Positions 1 to 6,163 of a stretch of DNA of 7,265 nt are shown here, piece after piece (position 1 is the stretch's first letter; each line of letters starts with the position of its first letter). The stretch is from assembly GCA_946885905.1 (NCBI GenBank), contig CAMPHL010000124.1, positions 1 to 7,265 on the forward strand. Direction: 5' to 3'. The stretch comes from an uncultured Pseudomonadota bacterium (GTDB lineage Bacteria; Pseudomonadota; Gammaproteobacteria; Burkholderiales; Usitatibacteraceae). A model generated the notes under the pieces. That model had not been told where the DNA came from. It saw only the letters and a program-made list of their open reading frames with translations, and ran no database searches. The translations under genes were made by a program, and so were the position numbers.

Positions 1-1
1 C

Positions 2-445
2 ATGGGGGGCAAGACCCCCGATCCCAACTACGAGCAGGTGTGCTCGGGCACCAGCGGCCACGCCGAAGTGGTGCGCGTCACGTTCGACCCGGACGAGCTC
101 GAATACAGGGACCTGTTGACCGTCTTCTTCACCATCCACGATCCCACGACCCTGAACCGCCAGGGCAACGATGTGGGCACCCAGTACCGGTCCGCGATCT
201 TCCATCACTCGGACGAGCAGAAGCGCGTGGCCGAGGAAGTCATCGCGAGCCTGGGCAAGGCGGGAATCTTCCGCGATCCCATCGTGACGGAGGTCTCCCC
301 GGCCAGCCGATTCCACCTGGCCGAGGACTACCACCAGGAGTATTTCCAGAGGGTGGGCGGCGGCAATCCCTATTGCAGCTACGTGATCGAGCCCAAGGTG
401 GCCAAGTTCCGCAAGCACTTTGTCGAAAGGCTCAAGCGCCAGTAG
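2..445 (+). CDS. msrA: Peptide methionine (S)-S-oxide reductase MsrA, 3' part (5' end outside window)
   Basis: MsrA reduces methionine-S-sulfoxide, free or in proteins, back to methionine, normally using thioredoxin. The visible 147 residues begin inside the family's G-Y-x-G-G stretch, so the methionine at base 2 is internal. The true start and the GCFWG catalytic cysteine lie upstream of the window. Seen here: Y10-E-x-V-C followed by the GHAE motif with E22; HDPT at 46-49; and N-R-Q-G-N-D-V-G-T-Q-Y-R-S with D57 and Y62. The E22/D57/Y62 spacing matches the substrate-activating E94/D129/Y134 of the E. coli enzyme. C125 in the C-terminal NPYCSYV is the likely resolving cysteine. The gene ends with TAG at 443-445. 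It is followed, after 40 nt, by a same-strand cyclase-FHA gene; co-transcription is possible but not shown. The family assignment is very secure. Confidence 0.96.
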   Translation: MGGKTPDPNYEQVCSGTSGHAEVVRVTFDPDELEYRDLLTVFFTIHDPTTLNRQGNDVGTQYRSAIFHHSDEQKRVAEEVIASLGKAGIFRDPIVTEVSPASRFHLAEDYHQEYFQRVGGGNPYCSYVIEPKVAKFRKHFVERLKRQ

Positions 446-450
446 ACTAC

Positions 451-481
451 GGGGGTTTGGCGCACGCCTTCGAAAACCCCC
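451..481 (+). promoter_or_regulatory. GC-rich hairpin between msrA and the cyclase gene, ending 4 nt before the ATG
   Basis: GGGGGTTT at 451-458 is perfectly complementary to AAACCCCC at 474-481. The interval contains GGC (459-461) and GCC (466-468), which extend the stem across a GCAC loop with a 5-nt bulge on one side. No T-run follows, so it is a poor intrinsic terminator. Because it fills the space where the cyclase ribosome-binding site should be, it may mask translation initiation or stabilise the msrA 3' end. The structure is visible in the sequence; its role is inference. Confidence 0.4.
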
Positions 482-485
482 TCCA

Positions 486-1373
486 ATGACGGAACAATCA
501 ACGGGTTGCGTGCTGTTCGCGGACGTGAGCGGCAGCACCAAGCTCTACGAGACCGTGGGCGACGCAGCCGCGCACGCGGCCATCGACCTTTGCGTGAAGC
601 TCTTCGCCAACATCACCGGGGAGCACGGCGGGCGGGTGATCAAGACCATCGGCGACGAGGTCATGGCGATCTTCCCCCAGGCCTCCGATGCGGGCCGCGC
701 CGCGGTCGACATCCAGCTGGGCGTGGCGGGAATGCCGCCGGTGGACAAGGTCCGCCTGGGGGTGCGCATCGGGCTTCATTACGGACCCGTGGTCGAGCGC
801 GAGGGCGACGTCTTCGGCGACACGGTGAACCTTTCGGCACGGTTGACCGAGATGGCGTCGCGTGGCCAGATCATCACGTCGTTGGAGACAGTCGAGCGGC
901 TGGGCGACCTCCAGCGGCTCGACTGCCGCAAGCTCTACGCGATTCCGGTCAAGGGCAAGGAGAAGGATGTCCAGATCTGCGAGATCCTCTGGACCGACGT
1001 GGACGATGCGACGCAGCTCGCCAGCCCGCGAAACACGCGCAACGAAAGGACGAGCCTTACCCTGCGGGTTTCCTATCGCGGCCGCGACATCGCGCTGCCC
1101 GCCGAGCGCAAGACGCTGGTGATGGGCCGCGACGCCGGCGCGGACCTGGTCGTGGCCGAGCGCATGGCCTCGCGCATGCACTGCGAGATCGAGGCGCGCC
1201 AGGGCCGCTTCTTCCTCACCGACCGCAGCGCCAACGGGACCTGGGTGTCGATCGACGGCGCCACCGAGGTGGTGCTGCGGCGCGAGGAAACGATGCTCCA
1301 CGGCCACGGCTACATCTCGCTCGGGCAGCCCCGCGCGAGCTCCACGGAGGTGGTCGAGTTCTTCTGCGAATAG
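486..1373 (+). CDS. Class III adenylate/guanylate cyclase with C-terminal FHA domain
   Basis: This 295-residue cytoplasmic protein has no membrane segment. Residues ~7-168 form a class III nucleotidyl cyclase domain. F-A-D-V-S-G-S-T (D13) and K-T-I-G-D-E (D57) supply both metal-binding aspartates. K53 and D108 (in GDVFGDTVN) occupy the purine-specifying positions and are the Lys/Asp pair typical of ATP-using enzymes. N115 and R119 match the transition-state Asn and Arg. The homodimeric enzyme should therefore be active and make cAMP from ATP (inference from residues). Residues ~190-290 are a forkhead-associated domain, which binds phosphothreonine: G214-R215, S229-R-x-H232 and N250-G-T252 are all intact. 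A phosphoprotein partner probably localises or regulates the cyclase. The ATG at 486 is preferred over a TTG at 420 because the latter would overlap msrA and add a basic tail not part of the domain. No clear Shine-Dalgarno is seen; a hairpin lies just upstream. The 256-residue paralogue gene starts 10 nt after its stop. Confidence 0.9.
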   Translation: MTEQSTGCVLFADVSGSTKLYETVGDAAAHAAIDLCVKLFANITGEHGGRVIKTIGDEVMAIFPQASDAGRAAVDIQLGVAGMPPVDKVRLGVRIGLHYGPVVEREGDVFGDTVNLSARLTEMASRGQIITSLETVERLGDLQRLDCRKLYAIPVKGKEKDVQICEILWTDVDDATQLASPRNTRNERTSLTLRVSYRGRDIALPAERKTLVMGRDAGADLVVAERMASRMHCEIEARQGRFFLTDRSANGTWVSIDGATEVVLRREETMLHGHGYISLGQPRASSTEVVEFFCE

Positions 1374-1376
1374 GGG
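1372..1376 (+). promoter_or_regulatory. Ribosome binding site of the first 256-residue paralogue
   Basis: AGGGG lies 7 nt before the ATG at 1384 and overlaps the TAG stop of the cyclase gene. Termination of the cyclase and initiation of the next gene are therefore probably coupled, which supports a shared operon. Confidence 0.5.
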
Positions 1377-1383
1377 CCGGGAC

Positions 1384-2154
1384 ATGGGACTGAAGGATTT
1401 CTTCGGCGGGGGCAGGAAGAAGGAGGAGCTGGTCGAGAAGGCCAAGGAGGTGATCTCCGAGGACGGCAAGCTCACGCCGCAGACCACCGCCAAGCTGCAG
1501 AGATTCGCGCAGGAGAACGAGGCCGACCTCGCGGACGACAAGACGCGCATGCGCCGCGACATCTACAACCAGGCGGTCGGCATGGCCAAGGCGCGCGGCA
1601 AGCTCTCCGAGGGGGAGGCGGCCGAGCTCGCGAAGGTGCAGAAGTTCCTGGCGCTGCGCGACGACCAGGTGGAGAAGACCAGGTTCGACCTCGTGCGGCT
1701 GCGCAACGTGACCGAGATCCGCCAGGGCAATCTTCCCACGGTGCCTTCGTCGAACGTGGCGCTGCGTGGCGTGCCTTTCGAGGCCGGGGAGATCGCGCAC
1801 CACGCGATCCAGGTCGACATCCAGGATCGGCCCAGCCCCAGCGGCATGCCCGGCGTGCCCGTGAAGTGGGCGACCCCGTACACGGCCAACTCGGCCCGGG
1901 CGCAATCGCTGCCCGGCGACGGAGCGAAGGAGCTGGGCGAGGGCTACCTGATCATCACCAACCGGCGCCTGGTCCTGCGTCCCAACCAGGGCAAGGTGGC
2001 CGCCGTCGCCTATGCCCGGGAGGCGAGCTTCTTCCTCTATTCCGACGGGCTTCGCATCGAGCGCACCGTGGGGAATACAATCCTCAGGTTCAAGTCGAAG
2101 TCGGACGGCACCGCGGAGATCGTGGGCGAGCTGCTGGCCGCGCTGATGCGCTGA
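1384..2154 (+). CDS. Uncharacterised protein, helical 'GKL' repeat plus PH/GRAM-like C-terminal half (paralogue A)
   Basis: I do not recognise this 256-residue protein as a named family. There is no signal peptide or membrane segment, so it is probably cytoplasmic. It begins with a short M-G-L-K-D-F-F-G-G-G-rich leader and a Lys/Glu-rich helix. Two similar helix-turn-helix units follow, with turns E-D-G-K-L-T (26-31) and A-R-G-K-L-S (70-75), loosely reminiscent of TerB-like or EF-hand-like helical folds. KFLALRDDQ is at 87-95, then T-E-I-R-x-G-N-L-P (110-118) and L-R-G-V (127-130). From ~186 the pattern G-x-G-Y-L-I-I-T-N-R-R-L-V-L, a later F-F-L-Y-S-D-G-L (216-223) and a closing amphipathic helix resemble bacterial PH/GRAM-like domains, which bind proteins or lipids. 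It sits 10 nt after the cyclase-FHA gene and 11 nt before a paralogue of identical length, so the two may form a heteromer linked to cyclase signalling (inference). That it is a real gene is secure; the domain naming is tentative. Confidence 0.85.
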   Translation: MGLKDFFGGGRKKEELVEKAKEVISEDGKLTPQTTAKLQRFAQENEADLADDKTRMRRDIYNQAVGMAKARGKLSEGEAAELAKVQKFLALRDDQVEKTRFDLVRLRNVTEIRQGNLPTVPSSNVALRGVPFEAGEIAHHAIQVDIQDRPSPSGMPGVPVKWATPYTANSARAQSLPGDGAKELGEGYLIITNRRLVLRPNQGKVAAVAYAREASFFLYSDGLRIERTVGNTILRFKSKSDGTAEIVGELLAALMR

Positions 2155-2160
2155 GGGGAA
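2154..2160 (+). promoter_or_regulatory. Strong ribosome binding site of the second paralogue
   Basis: AGGGGAA is placed 5 nt before the ATG at 2166 and starts on the last base of the preceding TGA stop codon. It fixes the start at 2166 rather than at the ATG or GTG codons farther upstream in the same frame, which would lie inside paralogue A. Confidence 0.6.
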
Positions 2161-2165
2161 GTCTC

Positions 2166-2936
2166 ATGGGAATCAAGGACTGGTTCGGTGGCGACAAGAA
2201 GAAGGCGGCCTATCGCGAGAAGGTGAAGGAGGCGGTGTCCGACGGCAAGTTGTCGAACACCGACATCCAGCGCCTCCAGGAGCTGCGCCAGCAGCTCGAC
2301 GTGACCGACGCCGGCGACGACCGCACCAGCATCCGGCGCGAGCTCTACGACGAAGCCTTCGACGCCAAGCGCTCGAAGGGCGAGCTCAATCAGACGGGCG
2401 TGCTCGACTTGGCCAAGATCCAGAAATTCCTGGCGCTTCGCGACGACCAGATCGCCGACAAGAAGGTCGAGGTGAACCGCCTTCGCATGCTCACCGAGAT
2501 CCGCAAGGGCAACCTGCCGTTGGTTCCGCCGACGCACGCGGTGCTGCGCGGCGTGAAGCTCGAGCAGGGCGAGGTGCCGCACTACAGCGTGCAGGTGCAG
2601 ATGTCGTCGACCTCGCGCGCCGGCGACGACGGCATGCCGATCGACGTGAATTTCAAGTACGCGGAAGGCGCTTCGCGCGCCCACTTCCTGCCCGAGGAGG
2701 GCGCCAAGCCCGTAGGCGACGGCACGGTCATCATCACCAGCGTGCGGCTGATCATCAAGACCGAAAACGGGCGGGTCGCCTCGGTGAAGTTCGGCGGCGA
2801 GGGCCAGGCGTTCCTCTACAACGAGGGCCTGCGCGTGAAGGGCACCATGAACCAGACGCTGCTCAAGTTCAGGAGTGGGGCCGACGAGACGGCCGAAATC
2901 GTGGGCACGCTGCTCGCCCACGTGACCGCGCGCTAG
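2166..2936 (+). CDS. Uncharacterised protein, second tandem 256-residue paralogue (paralogue B)
   Basis: Same length and layout as its upstream neighbour: leader M-G-I-K-D-W-F-G-G, turns S-D-G-K-L-S (25-30) and S-K-G-E-L-N (70-75), and KFLALRDDQ at exactly the same residues 87-95. T-E-I-R-K-G-N-L-P is at 110-118 and V-L-R-G-V at 126-130. By hand count about 32 of 58 residues are identical over 87-144; the N-terminal helices and the 145-185 linker have diverged more. The PH/GRAM-like end keeps G-x-G-T-V-I-I-T-S-V-R-L-I-I (184-197) and F-L-Y-N-E-G-L-R-V (216-224). The loss of N-R-R for S-V-R in the strand before R-L suggests different binding properties. It is a tandem duplication old enough to have specialised, and is last in the presumed cyclase-paralogue operon. 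Its TAG is 3 nt from the stop of the convergent binding-protein gene. The function is unknown; no enzyme motif is visible. Confidence 0.85.
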   Translation: MGIKDWFGGDKKKAAYREKVKEAVSDGKLSNTDIQRLQELRQQLDVTDAGDDRTSIRRELYDEAFDAKRSKGELNQTGVLDLAKIQKFLALRDDQIADKKVEVNRLRMLTEIRKGNLPLVPPTHAVLRGVKLEQGEVPHYSVQVQMSSTSRAGDDGMPIDVNFKYAEGASRAHFLPEEGAKPVGDGTVIITSVRLIIKTENGRVASVKFGGEGQAFLYNEGLRVKGTMNQTLLKFRSGADETAEIVGTLLAHVTAR

Positions 2937-2946
2937 GCGCTAGCGC
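2930..2946. other. Small inverted repeat spanning the two convergent stop codons
   Basis: GCGCTA (2930-2935) and TAGCGC (2941-2946) can pair around a 5-nt GGCGC loop. The bases 2937-2946 are also a perfect 10-bp palindrome. The repeat contains the TAG of the plus-strand gene (2934-2936) and the TAG of the minus-strand gene (2942-2940). No T-tract follows on either strand, so it is at best a weak bidirectional transcript-end structure. Confidence 0.3.
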
Positions 2947-4031
2947 TTCGCAGGGGCCGCGGAAGCGGCCGAGGCCGCCGGCACAGGCGCCGCAACCGCC
3001 GCGGCGGCCCCCGGCGCCTTCGGCACGATGAGCTCCGCGTAGTTGAACATCGGTAGCGGCGGGGGCAGCTTCAGCTGCTCGGCCACGTCCATGCGCACCT
3101 GCAGCGAGAAACGCGTGAGGGTCTCGACGGGGATCGTTTCCGGCCTGCGCTTGTGCACCAGGATCTGCTCGGCCTTGTACGCCGTGAACTGGCCGATGGC
3201 GTGGTAACGGGCCACCAGGCCCATCAGCGCGCCGGTTTCCATGAGGCCCTCGGTCGAGGCGAACGTGGGAATGTTGCTTTCCATCGCCGCGGGGATGATG
3301 AGGCTCCTGGTCTGGGTGTTGAGGTACGAGTCCGGCGGCAGGTAGAGCCAATCCACGTTCTGCCGCTTCATCTCGCGCACCATGTCGGCCGCGCCTTCGT
3401 TGGTCACTTTCTTGTTCGCGTCGAGCTTGAACGGCTTGGCGACCACGCCGAAGCCGAGCTTCTTCGACAGCGCCCTTACCTCCTCGAGCACGATCACCGA
3501 GTTCTGCTCGGTGGGCGTGTAGATGACGCCGAGGTTCTTGATCGGCCGGTAGGAGGCGATCGCCCGCAGTTGCGTCTCCGTCGGCGCGACGATGTAGACC
3601 CCGGTCAGGTTGCGGCTGGAGGACTTGTGGTCGCGCACGATCTTCGCGGGGATCGGGGCGGCCACGAGCGTGAACACGACCGGGATGTCCGTGATGTGCT
3701 TCGAGCGGTCGACGGCGTCGTAGGGGCCGACCACGCCGAGCGTGACCGACGTGCCCCATGCGTAGACGAGGTCGGGGCGGGTCTGCCTGATCTCGTCGAT
3801 GAAGCCGGGCATGCGCGAGGCGTCGCGGGCGAGGTCGCGGAAGGTGATCTCGACCGGGATGCCGCGCGAGGCGAAGTACTCCTGGAAGCCGCGCTCCACC
3901 TCGGTCATGCCGCGGAAGAGGATCGCGTAGATGCGGTACGGACGCTTCTGCGCCTGCGCGAGGGCATCGCCCTCGGCGCCGAGCATCACGGCGAGCAGCG
4001 CGCAGCACGCGAGCAACCGGAGCAGGCTCAT
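2940..4031 (-). CDS. Periplasmic solute-binding protein of the ABC_sub_bind (PF04392-like) family
   Basis: This 363-residue exported binding protein has an N-terminal signal sequence: R5, a hydrophobic core L6-L17, and an A-L-A site, with cleavage near 25-27. The two cysteines at 9-10 are too close to the start for a convincing lipobox. The mature part follows the two-lobed ABC_sub_bind pattern: Y-R-I-Y-A-I-L near the start, R-P-D-L-V-Y-A-W-G, I-P-V-V-F-T-L-V-A-A-P, N-L-T-G-V, G-V-I-Y-T-P-T-E-Q-N-S, and the late T-F-A-S-T-E. Members of this family bind small solutes (a tryptophan-binding relative is known), but the ligand cannot be read here. An Ala/Pro-rich tail (~residues 337-363) is probably unstructured. 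Its ATG overlaps the TGA of the HAMP-MFS gene in an ATGA, so translation is coupled. No ABC permease or ATPase gene lies in the window, so it more likely serves the adjacent MFS/sensor proteins than an ABC importer (inference). Confidence 0.88.
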   Translation of the reverse strand: MSLLRLLACCALLAVMLGAEGDALAQAQKRPYRIYAILFRGMTEVERGFQEYFASRGIPVEITFRDLARDASRMPGFIDEIRQTRPDLVYAWGTSVTLGVVGPYDAVDRSKHITDIPVVFTLVAAPIPAKIVRDHKSSSRNLTGVYIVAPTETQLRAIASYRPIKNLGVIYTPTEQNSVIVLEEVRALSKKLGFGVVAKPFKLDANKKVTNEGAADMVREMKRQNVDWLYLPPDSYLNTQTRSLIIPAAMESNIPTFASTEGLMETGALMGLVARYHAIGQFTAYKAEQILVHKRRPETIPVETLTRFSLQVRMDVAEQLKLPPPLPMFNYAELIVPKAPGAAAAVAAPVPAASAASAAPAKR

Positions 4032-6163
4032 GGCTTCGCGGTCTCGGGCTCGTCGACGGGTTCGAACCCGCGGCTTGCGACCGTGAAGGCGAGGCCGCAG
4101 AAGAGCACCAGGCCGCTGATCGCGACGAATGCGCCCTGGTAGCCCCAGAACACCACCAGCAGGCTCGCGAGCAGCGGTCCCAGCGCATTTCCCAAACGCT
4201 CGAGCAGGCGATAGACCCCGTACACGGCGTCGTGGCCGTAGATGCGGATTTCCTCCTGGCAGTGCTCGGCCACCAGCGCGCTCTGCGCCGCGATCGACAG
4301 GGCCTGGCCCAGGCCCAGCAGGAAGACCACGCCGAAGAGCACGAGGAAGCTGTCGGAGAGGAGCAGCAGCAGGCCGGACATGCCCGAGATGATGAGGCCC
4401 CAGGATACGTAGCGGTCGCGTCGCAGGCTCGTGTCGGACAGGCTCGCCGAGAGCGGCACGATCACCACCATCATCACCGCGTAGACCATCAGCATGCGCC
4501 CGGCCATGGCCGAGGTGTTGCCGATGGAGACGATGTAGAGCGGGACGAGATAGAAGCACACGCCGGTGAGGATCACCTTGGCCGGCATGGCCGCGAGCCC
4601 CGTGAGCGTCATGAACCGCCCGTTGAAGAGCAGCGCCGTGATCTCGCGCAGCCGCGGGCCGCGCGACTGGCGCCCGCTGGTGGAGGAACGTACCTCCTGG
4701 ACCGGCAGGCGCCCGATGGCGACGAGCGAGAAGACCGCCACCACCGCGGAAACCGCGAAGGAGAGCCGGTAGCCGATGTTGTCGGCGAGGATGCCGCCGA
4801 TGGAGGGACCGCAGACGGTCGCCACCATGATCGCGCCGATGAACAGCGCGAAGCCCTGCGCGCGGTTGTGCTGCCCGGTCCGGTCGAGCACGTAGCCCTG
4901 GGCGGCCACGAACACCATGGCGTAGCCGACCGCGCAGAGCGAGCGCCAGAGCAGCAGGTCGTAGAGGTTCACCGCCGCCGCGGTGCCCGCGAAGCCGATG
5001 GTGGCGATCGTGGCGCCGATCAGCATCGCCTTGCGCCGGCCGACCCGCTCGCTCCAGCCGCCCAGGTAGGGCTGGCCCAAAGCCACGATCAGCATGAACA
5101 GCATGATCGGCAGGCCGATGACCACCTGCGGCGAGAGCCCCGGGATGGCCACCAGGAGCTGGTTCACGTAGTTGGGCAGGAACGAGCGCGTGAGCTCCTC
5201 GGCCAGGATGAACGCGAAGAGCGGCGCGCGGATGCGGTTCAGGTTCATCTCGTCGTTGTCGCCGTTCTTGCGCGCCGAGCCGAACCTGAGGTTGCGCTTG
5301 ATGGATTCGAGCGCCTGCGCCGCGGGCTTGAGCGCCTCGCGCCTTTCGCCGGTCGCCCCGCGCAGCTTTTGCTCCAGCTCGCCCACGAGGAACTCGTAGC
5401 GGACGTTCAAATGGTCCACGGCGGCATCGATGCGCCTCAACATCCGGCCGATCTCGTCGTTGGCGCGGATGCGCGCGGTCGCGGTGAAATCGCCCGTGCG
5501 CATGCGATCCACCTGGTGCTGGAACTCGCCCAAGCCCGAGGCGAGGCGCGCGCCCGCCATGAAATTGAGCAGCTCCAGCGTGAAGAAGAGCGACACCACG
5601 AGCACGACCACCACGTCCAGCAGCACCTCGAGCAGCACGTTCTCGACGAACTTGCCTTCGATCACGATGTGCAGCATGCCCAGGGGCTTGTCGGCGCGGA
5701 TCGGCAGCGAGACGAAGTAGTCGCGCCCGACCTGTTCGTTGGTCCAGGTGCCGGCCGGGTCGAGCGCGACGGCGAGGACCTTGGGCCGGGCGAAATAGCC
5801 GCGCGCCTCGGACGGCGCCTCGCCGCGGCCGTAGAGCACCTTGCCGTCCAGATCGGTGATGGCGGCGTAGCTGAACTCGGGGTTCTCGTCGATCACCTCG
5901 CGGAAGGTCTGGTCGACGCCGTAGAGCGAGTCGAAGGGCACGCCGTAGCCGACCGCCTTGAGCACCAGCGCGCGCACCGAGGAGGCGATCGTGGCGGCCT
6001 TCTGCTGCGTCTCGGGAACCAGCTCGGCCTCGAATACCCGCTGCGAGAAGTACGAGACGACGGCGAGGGCCAGCACCACGCACACCATGATGACGCCCGC
6101 CAGGCGCCAGTAGACGCGCCAGAGGTAATTCTTCTCGAGCATCGCCCCTTCAGCCGGCGGCAT
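4028..6163 (-). CDS. Sensor-HAMP-major facilitator (MFS) fusion transporter
   Basis: This 711-residue inner-membrane protein combines parts usually found in separate proteins. TM1 is ~19-41. A periplasmic sensor region (~42-175) contains Cache-like Y-A-A-I-T-D-L-D-G-K-V-L-Y (99-111). TM2 is ~180-200. A HAMP domain (~202-255) carries N-D-E-I-G-R-M (235-241). A charged coiled linker (~256-308) leads into a 12-segment MFS domain (~313-700) with the cytoplasmic loop motif G-G-W-S-E-R-V-G-R-R-K at 368-378. HAMP domains relay periplasmic signals to the domain behind them, so ligand sensing may gate or tune transport here (inference); the substrate is unknown. Start: the ATG at 6163 has GAGG 4 nt upstream and overlaps the sensor gene by 14 nt. 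An ATG at 6142 (residue 8) is the alternative, with AAGGGG only 2 nt before it. The gene ends in an ATGA overlap with the binding-protein gene. It is a single open frame, so the fusion is not an assembly break. Confidence 0.9.
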   Translation of the reverse strand: MPPAEGAMLEKNYLWRVYWRLAGVIMVCVVLALAVVSYFSQRVFEAELVPETQQKAATIASSVRALVLKAVGYGVPFDSLYGVDQTFREVIDENPEFSYAAITDLDGKVLYGRGEAPSEARGYFARPKVLAVALDPAGTWTNEQVGRDYFVSLPIRADKPLGMLHIVIEGKFVENVLLEVLLDVVVVLVVSLFFTLELLNFMAGARLASGLGEFQHQVDRMRTGDFTATARIRANDEIGRMLRRIDAAVDHLNVRYEFLVGELEQKLRGATGERREALKPAAQALESIKRNLRFGSARKNGDNDEMNLNRIRAPLFAFILAEELTRSFLPNYVNQLLVAIPGLSPQVVIGLPIMLFMLIVALGQPYLGGWSERVGRRKAMLIGATIATIGFAGTAAAVNLYDLLLWRSLCAVGYAMVFVAAQGYVLDRTGQHNRAQGFALFIGAIMVATVCGPSIGGILADNIGYRLSFAVSAVVAVFSLVAIGRLPVQEVRSSTSGRQSRGPRLREITALLFNGRFMTLTGLAAMPAKVILTGVCFYLVPLYIVSIGNTSAMAGRMLMVYAVMMVVIVPLSASLSDTSLRRDRYVSWGLIISGMSGLLLLLSDSFLVLFGVVFLLGLGQALSIAAQSALVAEHCQEEIRIYGHDAVYGVYRLLERLGNALGPLLASLLVVFWGYQGAFVAISGLVLFCGLAFTVASRGFEPVDEPETAKP

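Noticed and set aside
498..1562. 354-codon minus-strand open frame opposite the cyclase and first paralogue.
   Set aside because: It crosses a gene boundary and has no recognisable motif, whereas the plus strand has intact catalytic and FHA residues. It is an antisense shadow of high-GC coding DNA.
2037..2921. 294-codon minus-strand frame opposite paralogue B.
   Set aside because: It is an antisense shadow: low-complexity Leu/His/Val-rich product, while the plus-strand frame aligns over its full length with its paralogue.
2955..2970. GGCCGC-GGAA-GCGGCC hairpin just inside the 3' end of the binding-protein gene, a possible terminator for the plus-strand operon.
   Set aside because: No T-tract follows on the plus strand, and the repeat is explained by alanine-codon runs (GCC/GCG) in the Ala-rich tail.
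4028..4034. Possible frameshift joining the HAMP-MFS protein to the binding protein.
   Set aside because: The ATGA overlap is a normal translational-coupling arrangement, and the binding protein starts with its own signal peptide, so separate proteins are expected.
4031..6083. The reading frame of the solute-binding protein stays open far upstream of its ATG, which could suggest one 1047-residue fusion.
   Set aside because: The upstream part is an Arg/Gly/Ala-rich out-of-frame reading of the HAMP-MFS gene with no domain pattern. The ATG at 4031 followed by a signal peptide and an ATGA overlap is the natural start.
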